From NCBI RefSeq assembly GCF_000372725.1, contig NW_005201792.1, positions 532,933-596,932 of the forward strand: a stretch of DNA of 64,000 nt, in the 5' to 3' direction. Each line of letters starts with the position of its first letter. Within the stretch, counting starts at the first letter, position 1. This document shows positions 1 to 10,464 of the stretch, piece after piece. The translations under genes and the position numbers were made by a program. The DNA comes from Emiliania huxleyi CCMP1516 (Eukaryota; Haptophyta; Isochrysidales; Noelaerhabdaceae). The notes beneath the pieces were generated by a model. The model made no database searches. It had not been told where the DNA came from and saw only the letters and a list, made by a program, of their open reading frames with translations.

Positions 1-230
1 CGGTTCCCCATTCAAGACTAAAGATCGAAGATTGAGATTGTGGATTGCAGATCGCTCTGAGCAGCAACAGGGCCAAAATGTGGAGATAGGAGATGGAGAA
101 TGCAGATTGTAGATCCTAGCGCCCAGCCATCCGCCCCAGATGTGAGATCGAAGATTGAAAATGGAGGTCGTAGATTGCTGCCGGCGGCGACAGTGGCCAA
201 GTAGAAGATTGGAGATTGGAGATGAGAGAT

Positions 231-1206
231 GGTCAGTGTGAATGAATCCAAATTGCATCTCCTTGAAGGTTTGAGCCCCCTCCTCCCCCGGGCCCCCGAA
301 TCGAGATTGGAGATTGGAGATTGGAGATTGAGATCGGAGATCTGATCCGGCCTAAGATGACGACGTTGGAGATTGGAGATTGAAGATGGAGATCGGAGAT
401 CTGACTGGATCCCCGGCCTAAGATGACGACGCTGTGGATTAGAGAATATTGGAGATGGGGAGATCGGAGCCCACCCACCCCCTAGAGCCTAGTGGTGTTG
501 ATAGATGTTTTATAGATTTTTGTTTTTCCCTGTGGTCTGTGCGCGGACGGCCCGGGGAGCCTGCGGCGCCATTTTAATCTGCGCTCCTCTTTATGGCCTG
601 CGGCGCCTGGCTTGAGCTTGGAAGTGTAAACGAGTCCGCCAGGGCGGTCTGCAAACGGAGCGCGCTGCGCGCGCGGTCTATGTACGCGGTCTATGTCGGC
701 GAGCCTATTTGCCGAGTTGGCAGCGTGAACCATGATACCGCCCCCAGTTCGGCGTAGACCGCGCGCGCCGCGCAGCGCGCTTCGTGTTTGCAGACCGCCC
801 TGGCGGACTCGTTTACACTTCCAAGCTCAAGCCAGGCGCCGCAGGCCATAAAGAGGAGCGCAGATTAAAATGGCGCCGCAGGCTCCCCAGGCCGTCCGCG
901 CACAGACCTTTATCTAAAAACAAAACAAAAAAATCGATGAGACACCACTAGGGGCTGGGGGGCTCCGATCTCCATCTCTCCAGTACTCTCCAATCTCCAG
1001 CGTCGCTATATCTTAGGCCGGATCCAGTCAGATCTCCGATCTCCATCTTCAATCTCCAATCTCCAACGTCGTCATCTTAGGCCGGATTCAGTCAGATCTC
1101 CGATCTCCATCTCCAATCTCCAATCTCCACTGTCGATTCGGGGGCCCGGGGGAGGAGGGGGGCTCAAACCTTCAAGGAGATGCGCTATGGACTCATTCAC
1201 AATGCA
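231..1206. repeat. Large imperfect inverted repeat (foldback/hairpin element)
   Basis: The left arm (about 231-700) and right arm (about 752-1206) are reverse complements with scattered mismatches, from an outer segment with CTCCTTGAAGGTTTGAG to an inner segment around GGTCTGCAAAC. About 50 bases of spacer separate them. Both arms carry low-complexity GGAGATTG-type tracts. Only chance ORFs are present. The structure could be a foldback transposon, a head-to-head duplication or a very large MITE. I could not define a target-site duplication. Confidence 0.85.
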
Positions 1207-2257
1207 AAAGGATCTCCACCCTCTTTTCGCGCCATTTTGCAATCTCCAGTCGGCCCACACGATCTCTAGGCGCCTTTGGCGCGAAGTCAGAATCTCCACC
1301 TCTGTCGCAAGATCTCAAGCGACTGCACGCACCAAACGCGAGATCTCAGACTCCTCTCGAGCATCTACACCGGAGAAGATTTGCCTCCACCAGTTCTTCA
1401 ATCTACTGCAGCTCTTGGCAGGAGATTTGCCACTTAAGAGATCTCTAAAAGGCATCTACGATCTACAGTCCAAGGATCTTCCGATGTTGCGCAGAGATTT
1501 CCATGTATGCCAGGGGGGGTTGGTGTAGCGCTCTTGGCGGTCGTCCTGTGTCGCCAGCAGTGCCGGTGCTATGGTCTTGCGGCCGAGTCGGAGGGTGAGT
1601 CGGGCAGGGGCGCGGCCGAGCGGCGGAAGGGACGCGCATGACGCAGCTCGCAGCGCCCGAGAGGGGGGCAGCGCTCAGGCACAAGAGAGACCGTCGCCGG
1701 GTATGCGCTCCGCGCCCATTTTGTACGCCCCCGAGGCACGCCTGGCCCGGGAGGGGGAGGGCGGAGGGGTGGTCAGAGGGACGCGGCAGGCCGGGGAGGG
1801 AGGGGACGCGCGCGCCTTCGAGTACGCACTCGCGGTGACGGCCGGCTCGCAGGGGCCGCCAGCGCCGCTACGGAGCGCTGCCCGCCGGGAAGGTGCTTGG
1901 GAAGGGCGCTGGCGGTGATGTCGGTGCGGCGGGGTCTAACTCGGCGGCGAGAGGAGATGCCAAAAGGCGACTGTAGAGAGGCCGGAACATGTAGTGCGCC
2001 ACGACGGCGGGAGAGCTCCCTCCCGTTGCCCCGCGGGCCGCCCCGAAGGGCCGTGCAGCCCACGCCCTCAGGCGCCGCTGTCGTCGGCGAGTGTCCTCGT
2101 CATGCGAGTGTCCTCGTCGGCGGCGTTTCGGTCCGCGGAAAACAAGCAGAGGCGGCGGCGCCGACTCCAGTGACTGCGGTCCGAGCAATGCGCCACGTGG
2201 GCCGGGCTCAATCGTTGGCAGCGGCAGAGAGCGAGTGCGCACCAGTGTGGTGGCAAC
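1207..2257. other. Region without a convincing gene
   Basis: The first half is rich in GATCTC words. The second half is GC-rich with overlapping ORFs on both strands that look like compositional artefacts. I see no family motif. Confidence 0.5.
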
Positions 2258-2271
2258 CCCTATGTGGTGCA

Positions 2272-2400
2272 AAAAGTGCGCCGGCCGGCGCAAAGTGCGC
2301 CGGCGGCGCAAAGTGCGCCGGCGGCGCAAGGTGCGCCGGCACCGGCGCAGCCGGCGCAGAAGTGCGCCGATTTCTGCGCCGAATCGGCGCACTCTGCGCC
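2272..2400. repeat. GCGCCGGC-type tandem array
   Basis: Short tandem units of the type AAAGTGCGCCGGCGGCGC repeat several times and decay towards 2400. The array is self-complementary and creates spurious ORFs in several frames. Confidence 0.8.
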
Positions 2401-2557
2401 GCCGCACCAAATAGGGGTTTTCACACCACATACTGGTTGCCCCTTCCTACCGTTGTTGTTGACTCTCTCTTGTTGTTTCGTCGGAGAGAGAAGGTATAGT
2501 TCATGAAGTTGCGAACAAAACCGAGTGCGCGTCGTGATTTCTTGTTGGTCTTTAAAA

Positions 2558-3132
2558 CTGCACGGTACGCGGGTCCGGCACTGATGCCGTGAACAGCTGA
2601 GGCACGAGCGTTTCCTCGCTCGCGCCCTTGGGGGGGGACAACTCCCCGCGCGCGGCCTTGTGCCACTGGCCGCCGACGGGTTTGGGGTCCGATGACATGG
2701 CGTCTCTTCACACTCGATCCGCCTGTCTGTTCACACCTTCTTTCTGCCCACTTCACAATGTGGCAGGGGTTCGTTAGCCCAGAAAAGAAGTTTAATAAAA
2801 TACGCACACAAAAATGTTTTTACACCTCCACGACGCCAGTCCGCTTGTGGCATCACTCCGACACACGATTTTTCACTCCCCACAGCCGCCAACCCAGGAT
2901 TGGCCGCTCGAACCGAAGACCGCCGCTCGACATATGATCGGCGGCTCACTTCGATGTCAGCCGCTCGACCTATGGTCGGCGGACCTGGGTTCGAATCTGA
3001 GGACCTGGGTTCGAATCGCCGTTGGCGGTTCATAGGGTAGATAAAAATCTTCTGGAGCGTTCCCAGACGTTATTCACAGGCGCGTGGGATGCGTCGGGTG
3101 TGCATGGACATTCTTGTCCTGAGAACGAGCAG
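2558..3132 (-). repeat. 3' LTR of the copia element
   Basis: This copy matches 6974-7548. Relative to the minus-strand element it is the downstream LTR. The gag start codon present in the other LTR also occurs here (about 2698), but the frame stops just outside the LTR. It contains GGGTTCGAATC twice (2987-2997 and 3007-3017), the RNA polymerase III B-box word, and hairpin-like GCCGCTCGAC/GTCGGCGG repeats at about 2900-2982. Confidence 0.93.
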
Positions 3133-3145
3133 ATCACCCCCTCAG
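3133..3145 (-). other. Candidate polypurine tract
   Basis: On the minus strand GAGGGGGTGAT immediately precedes the 3' LTR, where plus-strand priming of a retrotransposon would occur. Only position and purine richness support this. Confidence 0.5.
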
Positions 3146-3296
3146 TGACTAGCCGATGCGCATCGCATCCTAGTCGCTGGACCTACACAGCTCGTCCCTA
3201 ACCTGCATGGGGTCGTCACGCTCTTACGGCACGGTGACGCAACCTCCGTCTGCTCACCACCTCTGTAGTGGGTGGGCGTCGTAGCCTTCTGTGGTG

Positions 3297-4112
3297 TCAC
3301 GCCACAACAAAGGCGCGGAGAGGGTGAAAGACAGCCGCGGCCAGCGGCTTCGTGAAGAGGTCAGCTATCTGCCCTTGCGTTCGGATGTGGATGAGCTTGA
3401 CACGCTTCGTGTCTTTCACCTGCTCGCGTAGGAAGGCGATCTGCGTTGCAACGTGTCGCATACGCTTCGAGGAGGTGTTGCCCTCGCTAAGGAGCACGGC
3501 CGCCCTATTGTCGCAGAAGAGCGGCATTGTGCATCCGAGGTCTGACTTGTTGCCCTTGTAGTCGGGTAGGTCCTCGGCCATGAACTTGATGGTGTCCGAG
3601 ACCGCGATGGCCGCTTGTGTGGCCTTGGTCGCAATGGCGTACTCGCCTTCGGACGATGAGGTGGGCGTGGACTTAAGGCGCCCAGCGTGTGCAGAGACAG
3701 GCCCATTGCACACAAAAATCACGTATCCCGCCTGAGGCTTTTCCCCGCCATGAGAGGTGTCCGAGAAGATGATCGGCACGAACCTGTCGTAGTCGAAGCT
3801 GGCTAAGTCGGCATGCTCTACGATGTGATCGGCGAGGTTGCCATCTGCCTCGCGGCGATAGGTGATCTTCTTGTCCCTTGTCTTGTCCAGGTAAGCGAGG
3901 ACGCCAAGGGCAATGTTGAAATGGCGCTCCCCGCCCCCCTTTAGGAACTTTGAGAGCATCGAGTAGGCGTAGCCAATGTCTGGTCGGGAGATGTTGGCCA
4001 ACCACCCTATCTTGCCAACAATTTCGGCGTATCGTGGGTGCATCATTTCTCCCTCTTCGAGGTGGGTGAGATTGGTGATGTCGTCGTTGCACGGTACGGC
4101 GCGCTTACTAGG
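3297..4112 (-). pseudogene. Copia polymerase C-terminus: end of RT plus RNase H
   Basis: From the ATG at 4046 the frame gives 249 aa. It is open further upstream to about 4112, where it reads like the end of a copia reverse transcriptase (ISRPDIGYAYSMLSKFL corresponds to the usual TRPDIAYAV region). The RNase H domain has its acidic residues in the contexts IIFSDTSHGG, SSEGEYAIA, LFCDNRAAVL and IRTQGQIADLFTKPL. The RT palm with YVDD, integrase and protease are absent, and the frame overlaps the gag ORF in a different register at 4043-4112. This is the 3' remnant of pol joined to gag by an internal deletion, probably not expressed alone. Confidence 0.88.
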
Positions 4113-7100
4113 GCGCGGCGCATGCCCTCGAGAATGAGAGCCGCAATCTCATCGATTTGCGACACATAGCCGCTCGATGTCTCACCAGGGCGCGACCTTT
4201 CGCTCTCCCTGGGGCCATCGGGTAGACGCGGCCGCCCAATTTTCTCATCATCGTACTCCTCGCCCTCGGATATGTTCGTCATGTAAACGGGGACACACTT
4301 GGTCGAACGGATCTCGAGGGGGGGACCCTTTTCTCCGAGTGGCGTTTTCGATTTAGGAGCACTTCTAAGGCTTGTGGTATTGTCTCGGAGGTTCCAGGGT
4401 GAAGATCTGCGGCTTAGGCGGCCGCCATCGTGCCCCTCGCTTTCGATTGAAAGCGTCATGAGGATAGGGATTGACTCCGTGGCCTTGTGCCCGAGTGACG
4501 GTCCCTCCTCTGCCGGGTCAGGGCATGACTTTTTCACGCCTTGGGGGAACATTCGGATATGAAATCCATTTCCGCCCCTATTGGGGCCCTCGGCGCTATC
4601 CTCCTCCCTGGCAAACCGCCCTGTGGCGGTATTGCACACTGGGATCGACAGGGCGTCTCCAACCTCTTCCACATGTAACCCCCGACTAAGCGGGGCCATG
4701 ACACTCATGCGGGCGGGGCCGGCGGGGCCAAGACATTCATGCATGCGGGGTCTCCGCCCCTCCTCTCCGCCCCGCCCGCCGCCAACCTCCATGGGGGAGG
4801 GTCCGCCACCCCCGCCCGCGGTCTCCATCTCACGCGATGGGCCTGTGGGAGGTGGCAGGGAGTTTGAAGGTGCGGCAGGGCAGATCCGTGTGTGCTGTGG
4901 GTGCGGGGCGGGTGCGTACATGATGGGGCGCGTGAGGATGAGCCCCTCGCCGTCCTCGTACGCCACAATGCGCTCGACGAGGTCTTCCACGGCGAAGCCG
5001 AAGAGGCGGTGGAAGTAGAGGATGCCAATGGCCCCGCGCGCCGACCGGTGCGTGAGGGCCGGCATTGCCGGGGTCGGCCGGGTCTCGTTGGCGGGCTTGG
5101 AGAGCGAGGTCACGTAGGTGTACCCCAGCTGGGTGATGACGCCCATCAACGTCAGCGCAACCTGCCAAAGCACAGCGCACACGGGGTTGTCGCCCCGGCC
5201 GCCCGAGGCCATGAAGGCCTTGGTTCCCTCGGTGGTGATGAGCATCTCGAGTGCCTCGAGTGCGTCCTGCACCCCGATCTTGATCTCCTTGTTCTTGGGC
5301 GCAATCGCCGCGTACGTCTTGAGGCACGCGCGGACCGAGCGCCCAACGAGCGCGCGCGCATCGCCCTCGGAGAGCGCGCGCTCGAGGTCAATGGCGAACT
5401 TGGCGGGCGGCTCGTTCGCGGCGAAGATCACTCCGTCCCGCAGGTGGGGAGGCGGGGTGCCAGGCTCAACCTCCACCTTGGCAAAGGCCTGCCGGATCGG
5501 CGGGTGCTTGGCCACGAGGCCAGACGCGACCATCACGAAGTCGTGGTCGCCCTGGTCGTGGTACATCCCGAGGGCCTCGTTGGTGAGGACGCGATACGCC
5601 TGCTTGACCTGGATGTGTGCCGCGACGGGCTGCGGCTCGCCCCCGCTTGGGATGCCCTCGTCCTCGGGCATCTCCTCGGCCGAAGCCTCCCCCTCGTCGG
5701 TGGGGGGCTCGCCGAAGGCGTTGGTGGGCGACGGGCTCGGCGGCAGCGACCCCGACATGGGCGTGGTGCCGTAGTCATCATAGGTGTTGTGCGAGCTTTG
5801 CGAGCCGTTGTGCAGCCCGGAGGTGGCCTGGGAGGCGAAGGACGCAATCGACGGCGGGCGCGGCGTGTTGAGGCGGTTGCCGCCGGCGAAATGCGAGGCG
5901 TCGTTCACGTTGGCGGTGACGGGCGAGAAGGGCGGCGAGAGCATCATCGAGGGCTTGAGTGTAAGCGAATGCTTCGGCGATGATAGTCCCCCATGGAAAA
6001 GAAATCCATCGGGCGGTTCGTCAAAGGTGATCTCGCCAAGGCGCGTCGGGTGAGGCGAGTCCGTGCGGCCACCCATGAATGCGCTGCCGTACCGGGCGGC
6101 CTTGGCCGGCGGCGGCGAGATGGCGCATGCGCTGAGCGTCTGCTCGTCAAAGAACTCTTGGACCCCCTCGATGGAGGCAAACCACTCATCGAGCAGGTCC
6201 TTCGCCACCGCGAATTGAAACTGGGGCACGTTCGGGACCAATGGCTGCATCGCCTTGGTAAGGAAGAGGTTCGCACCCGCCTTCGTCCTCACTTCCGACC
6301 AGAGCATCGTCTTCGAGAGGTCTTCCGGGTCGATGGTTTTCGCGTTGAAGACGTCGACGATTGCCTCGGCGTTGATCACGAGGTCGCCGAAAAGGTAGTG
6401 GGGTCGGACACCGAGCGGGCCAGACATGAGGGTGAGCACGATGTTATCCATCGCGCAGTGGGTCAGCTCGAGCGTCGCATCGTCGAGCATGATCCCGGAC
6501 TCCACCCACATGTTGGGCGCGTAGTAGGCGTACTCTTCGATGGCGCGGCCCACCAGGTCGAGGGCCTCCCGCACAGTGAAGACGTCGCAGGAGCGCTTCT
6601 CTGCCCTGATGATCCTAGTCATCGCCAGCAGGTAGTGCGAGAGGTAGTCAAACAGCGCCGACTTGCATGTTTCGAACCCTCGGCAGGACCCGGACTCGGG
6701 TGCGCACTCGCATGGGCAGTAAAATCGGAAGGCCGTCCACGTCGACTCAATCGCGGCGACCGCCGCCATCGCATCCTCCTTGACGATCGGGCAGAAGTGG
6801 TCCAGGCGTTCGCGAATGGTGCTCGAGCCGAGCGGGATGGTGAGAGTATTGCGCCTCTCCGGCCCGTCCCCGAGAATGGTCCAGTCCCGGGGTGCAAGTT
6901 GCTCCTCTTGGAAGAAGCAGTGCGGCGCGCCGGGCTGTGCGCGCTTGTTGCTGTCAGGCCCGCCGCTACCAATCTGCACGGTACGCGGGTCCGGCACTGA
7001 TGCCGTGAACAGCTGAGGCACGAGCGTTTCCTCGCTCGCGCCCTTGGGGGGGGACAACTCCCCGCGCGCGGCCTTGTGCCACTGGCCGCCGACGGGTTTG

Positions 7101-7114
7101 GGGTCCGATGACAT
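4043..7114 (-). CDS. Gag-like ORF of the copia element (1023 aa)
   Basis: A single uninterrupted frame begins with ATG at 7114, inside the 5' LTR (6974-7548), crosses the LTR edge and the putative primer-binding site, and ends at 4043. The first 200-300 residues are mixed helical-looking sequence; the middle is Ser/Pro-rich and probably disordered. No CCHC zinc knuckle was found, only a Cys cluster FYCPCECAPESGSC. The last 25-30 residues are a frameshifted reading of former pol sequence, so the natural gag end was probably lost with the deletion. Capsid function is inferred from position only. Starting inside the LTR is odd; a downstream start or a fused leader are alternatives. Confidence 0.65.
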   Translation of the reverse strand: MSSDPKPVGGQWHKAARGELSPPKGASEETLVPQLFTASVPDPRTVQIGSGGPDSNKRAQPGAPHCFFQEEQLAPRDWTILGDGPERRNTLTIPLGSSTIRERLDHFCPIVKEDAMAAVAAIESTWTAFRFYCPCECAPESGSCRGFETCKSALFDYLSHYLLAMTRIIRAEKRSCDVFTVREALDLVGRAIEEYAYYAPNMWVESGIMLDDATLELTHCAMDNIVLTLMSGPLGVRPHYLFGDLVINAEAIVDVFNAKTIDPEDLSKTMLWSEVRTKAGANLFLTKAMQPLVPNVPQFQFAVAKDLLDEWFASIEGVQEFFDEQTLSACAISPPPAKAARYGSAFMGGRTDSPHPTRLGEITFDEPPDGFLFHGGLSSPKHSLTLKPSMMLSPPFSPVTANVNDASHFAGGNRLNTPRPPSIASFASQATSGLHNGSQSSHNTYDDYGTTPMSGSLPPSPSPTNAFGEPPTDEGEASAEEMPEDEGIPSGGEPQPVAAHIQVKQAYRVLTNEALGMYHDQGDHDFVMVASGLVAKHPPIRQAFAKVEVEPGTPPPHLRDGVIFAANEPPAKFAIDLERALSEGDARALVGRSVRACLKTYAAIAPKNKEIKIGVQDALEALEMLITTEGTKAFMASGGRGDNPVCAVLWQVALTLMGVITQLGYTYVTSLSKPANETRPTPAMPALTHRSARGAIGILYFHRLFGFAVEDLVERIVAYEDGEGLILTRPIMYAPAPHPQHTRICPAAPSNSLPPPTGPSREMETAGGGGGPSPMEVGGGRGGEEGRRPRMHECLGPAGPARMSVMAPLSRGLHVEEVGDALSIPVCNTATGRFAREEDSAEGPNRGGNGFHIRMFPQGVKKSCPDPAEEGPSLGHKATESIPILMTLSIESEGHDGGRLSRRSSPWNLRDNTTSLRSAPKSKTPLGEKGPPLEIRSTKCVPVYMTNISEGEEYDDEKIGRPRLPDGPRESERSRPGETSSGYVSQIDEIAALILEGMRRALVSAPYRATTTSPISPTSKREK
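6958..6971 (-). other. Candidate primer-binding site
   Basis: Directly inside the 5' LTR the minus strand reads TGGTAGCGGCGGG. TGGTAGC is complementary to a tRNA 3' end GCTACCA, as in many initiator-Met tRNAs. The match falls off after 7 bases, so the tRNA identity is uncertain. Confidence 0.55.
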
Positions 7115-7548
7115 GGCGTCTCTTCACACTCGATCCGCCTGTCTGTTCACACCTTCTTTCTGCCCACTTCACAATGTGGCAGGGGTTCGTTAGCCCAGAA
7201 AAGAAGTTTAATAAAATACGCACACAAAAATGTTTTTACACCTCCACGACGCCAGTCCGCTTGTGGCATCACTCCGACACACGATTTTTCACTCCCCACA
7301 GCCGCCAACCCAGGATTGGCCGCTCGAACCGAAGACCGCCGCTCGACATATGATCGGCGGCTCACTTCGATGTCAGCCGCTCGACCTATGGTCGGCGGAC
7401 CTGGGTTCGAATCTGAGGACCTGGGTTCGAATCGCCGTTGGCGGTTCATAGGGTAGATAAAAATCTTCTGGAGCGTTCCCAGACGTTATTCACAGGCGCG
7501 TGGGATGCGTCGGGTGTGCATGGACATTCTTGTCCTGAGAACGAGCAG
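6974..7548 (-). repeat. 5' LTR of the copia element
   Basis: Matches 2558-3132. On the minus strand it is upstream of the internal region and contains the ATG (7114) of the gag-like ORF. TAAAA follows at 7549-7553 as half of the target duplication. Confidence 0.93.
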
Positions 7549-7887
7549 TAAAAATCTCTCTCAAAACCGATAATGTCAAGCTCAAGGTCAAGAATTAAGC
7601 CCGATCGCAGTGCCGAGGAGAGCGCAGGCGAAGAGCCCAGCCAATCAATACAGTGGCGCCCGTGCGAGACCGCAACAGGCCCGGACCGGCGTCCTCTGGT
7701 CAGCATCTCGTCTCGACTTGGCCGGACTTTGGGTGCCTCGTCGGCTTTGCGAGCGCTCTCGGCTTCCGTCCCATTCCCGTCATTTCTGTCTTTTTTTGGA
7801 TTTAAAAAAGAAAAATCGCGACTTCCTTGAGAGCGGCGGCGACCCACCTCGGCTGCCTTGAGCCGCGAACAACTTGAGCCGCGAACA

Positions 7888-8418
7888 ATGGCCTCGAAGT
7901 TCCTCGACGGGCTGCTGCACGGGCCGTCCGCGCGGACGGCAGAATACGTCGACACCGCTTCCACCCTACAGACTCCTCTGGACGAGGAGCGGGCAATAAG
8001 CACGGTGCAGACGGCGGCGCTGGGAGATCAGCAGCTCGGCGGCGATAAATTGCCTTGGAGCACAGAAACCCTCGCGCAGTACGAGTTCGAGCACTTTTTC
8101 GACTTTGAGGTCAGCAAGGCTGTCTTTTTCCTCAGTGTGGTTGCCGTGGCCATCGTGCGGGCCACCTTCACTCCCTTCGGGCGTGTCACGAGCGCTGGCC
8201 GGGAGTGGCTCGACCGCGCGACGTTTGCGCTGCGGTGGGTGGCGAGCGCGGATTCGCTGCAGCAGCTTGGTGGGCCGCCTGCCGTCGCGCCAGCCGAGGA
8301 CTCATGCCAACGGCGAAAAGTCGTCTCAGGCCGCTTCACGCGGTCCTCTTACGAGAGATACTGCCACGCGAATGCATTGAGTCCTGATGCACTCTGCTGG
8401 TCGGCGCTGCCCATCTAG
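7888..8418 (+). CDS. Hypothetical protein with one hydrophobic segment
   Basis: The ORF from the ATG at 7888 gives 176 aa. Just before it the word AGCCGCGAACAA occurs twice in tandem; the second copy runs into the start codon. The product has a moderately acidic N-terminus and one hydrophobic stretch (AVFFLSVVAVAIVRATF) at about residues 78-95, so it could be a single-pass membrane protein. I recognise no family. No neighbouring gene gives context. An intron near the C-terminus cannot be excluded, because the last 40 residues are of low quality. Confidence 0.35.
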   Translation: MASKFLDGLLHGPSARTAEYVDTASTLQTPLDEERAISTVQTAALGDQQLGGDKLPWSTETLAQYEFEHFFDFEVSKAVFFLSVVAVAIVRATFTPFGRVTSAGREWLDRATFALRWVASADSLQQLGGPPAVAPAEDSCQRRKVVSGRFTRSSYERYCHANALSPDALCWSALPI

Positions 8419-9597
8419 CGGGCCATGTTTGTATTTATTTAGCGAGGGCTCAAAGTACACGGCGACTCGCAAAACAGGAGTGCCCAGCAACGCGAACAGG
8501 AACGTGGTCGTGGAGAGGGCGAGAGAGACGTCAGACGACACCGCCACTAAAGACTAGTTGCAAATACGCGGGATATACGGGTGCTGTGTCACAATGACCA
8601 CTTTTGATGTTCTTTTGTCCGTGTTGCTCCCAGCGCTCTCGCCCGCGCTCCCTGAGGCCATGGCTGGTGCTACTCTAGTATGGGGGGCTTCCCATGGCTA
8701 CCGCGAGAGCGACCCAACTCGTCGACATCGTCCGATGATGGTGCCGCAAAGTCAGCCTTCGGAGGCTATCGTGGGGTCGAGCCGGCAGTAGCCGTGACAT
8801 GTGGTTCCACCACCCCTCGTAGGCTTTGCCTCTGACCGCCACCGTTCCCAGGCTGCCTAATGGGATGGAAAGGACTTCACGACTAGGGATAAGGGAAAGG
8901 AAGGCTCGGCGAGCGTATATAGAAGCGTTCTCGACCTCGTCGTGGCAGCCTGCACGGCAGCGCTGGCAGGCGCGATGAGCGTCGTGCCACCTGACCCGAG
9001 ACGGGTCGCAGGCGTCGTACCGAGCGCGTCGAGACCGTGTCCTGATGCGCTCTGCACGGGTGAGTCACGTCGGCGTCAAAGAGGACGCGACGTGTGACCT
9101 GTCAGAGCTTGATCTCCGACCTCAGCGACGTCGAGTCGCCTTCGGTGGCGACAGCTAGGATGCATCTCCTCCTTCGTTTTTCGCGCTATGGCCCTGGGAA
9201 GCTGGCGGCGCACGCAGGCGGACCTTGTGTGTGCCCGGAACGCTTAAAAAGTGGGTGCTCTATGTCACTTTTTTTGAGTAGATAGGTGCCGAGCTGACCG
9301 TGACAGCGTTTTTGGTAGTTTTTGGCGGGTTTTCCCGGTCAGACTTTTTGCAACTAGTCTTAAGCGCCGTAAAAAAACGGCCGGAGCACCACCCCACCGC
9401 ACACTGAGAGTAGTCAGCAGAGAGAGGTACACAGCAAGGTGCATGTACATGTACATGTCACATTCACAGCACACACGCACAAAAGCAGTACGCACAAGCC
9501 GCCTCACCCTCTCCTCCGGCCGAGGCCATGCCGACACATTGGATTGGCATTCCCCGCCCCCAACGCCCTGGGCCGATGGCCGAATGCGCGAGCTGTG
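8419..9597. other. Region without a convincing gene
   Basis: No family motif on either strand. A TGTACATGTACATGT palindromic run lies near 9443-9457. Confidence 0.5.
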
Positions 9598-10065
9598 CTA
9601 AGAAAACAAGAGAGATCGCCCCCGGGTGTGCCTCGCGTCTGGGCCCGGCTCGTCGAGCAGAGTGCCCGAGCCCGGCTCGTCCGCCAATACGTCCGACTCG
9701 CCAAAGTCGCCCGCGCCTGGCCACATGGCGGCCGCGAGGGAGGCGCTGCGCGTGCGGATCGCCAGAGGCCAATCAGTCTCGTCGAGCAGCTGGGAGCCGT
9801 CTGATCGGCCAGGGTCTGCGGCGGTGCCGGGAATAAGGCTGCGCTGGACGTAACACGCTCGGCAGCTCGGCGGCGGGCGCATTTTCCAAGGCGGCGGCGG
9901 GCACTCGGAGCAGGCAGGCCCGCTAGGCCGGTCGCGTAAATGATTTGGTGGCGAGGCCTGAGCTCTGCGCGGGCAGTTATCGGTGCCGTCGCCACAGCGC
10001 CAGTCGATGGTGGGATCGCCGACTTGCGCCGCGGCGCCGACAACGAGCGCTGCGAGGCACGCCAT
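9598..10065 (-). CDS. Possible small secreted protein
   Basis: The ATG at 10065 opens a 155-aa frame whose first 14 residues (MACLAALVVGAAAQ) look like a short signal peptide, followed by a Cys-containing segment (RCGDGTDNCP) and further C-x2-C-like cysteines up to about residue 65. That suggests a disulfide-bonded secreted or luminal domain. The C-terminal half is low quality and may include unspliced intron. No homologue is recognised. Confidence 0.35.
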   Translation of the reverse strand: MACLAALVVGAAAQVGDPTIDWRCGDGTDNCPRRAQASPPNHLRDRPSGPACSECPPPPWKMRPPPSCRACYVQRSLIPGTAADPGRSDGSQLLDETDWPLAIRTRSASLAAAMWPGAGDFGESDVLADEPGSGTLLDEPGPDARHTRGRSLLFS

Positions 10066-10282
10066 GTGTCAATGCCCGGATAGATCGTCCTTCCCCCCAC
10101 GATTGTTTCGGTGAATGAAATGGCGCACCTCCTTGAAATAGGGCGTGCTTTGATGGCGCTTAGGTCGAGATCGGCCGAGACGCGCGGAAACAGCACTGGG
10201 CGCTCCGAGGCCCGCCAGCAGTCTGCGGAGTCGTCAGACTACTAACTACTAACTAGGGAAGGAGGAGAAACAAACGGTTTGA

Positions 10283-10350
10283 ACTCCCCCCCCCCCTCTC
10301 TCTCAGAGAGAGGGAGACACACACACACACACACACAACAACAACAACAA

Positions 10351-10386
<36 letters not shown>

Positions 10387-10388
10387 AG

Positions 10389-10462
<74 letters not shown>
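10283..10462. repeat. Compound microsatellite (CT/AC/ACA/AC/AG)
   Basis: Successive tracts of CT, AC, CAA, AC and a long AG run. All ORFs over this block are low-complexity artefacts. Confidence 0.97.

Positions 10463-10464
<2 letters not shown>

Larger units (their letters stand above)
2558..7548 (-). mobile_element. Ty1/copia-type LTR retrotransposon, internally deleted
   Basis: Two direct repeats of 575 bp (2558-3132 and 6974-7548, offset 4416) appear identical by eye and flank an internal region read on the minus strand. Just outside them lies the 5-bp duplication TAAAA (2553-2557 and 7549-7553), so this is an insertion with its target site preserved. The LTR ends are C-TG...CA-G. Inside are a 1023-aa gag-like ORF and the C-terminal end of a copia polymerase with its RNase H. 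No integrase, protease or RT active site is visible, so the copy is non-autonomous. Near-identical LTRs suggest recent insertion or gene conversion. Confidence 0.93.

Noticed and set aside
1571-2499. Overlapping 115-200 aa ORFs on both strands
   Set aside because: Driven by GC-rich and GCGCCGGC repeats; no conserved segment.
2987-3017. tRNA gene in the LTR
   Set aside because: Only the T-arm word is present; no cloverleaf or acceptor stem can be drawn.
4581-7000. Plus-strand ORFs of up to 363 aa inside the copia element
   Set aside because: Reverse readings of the gag-like frame; the element's direction is fixed by RNase H, PBS and PPT.
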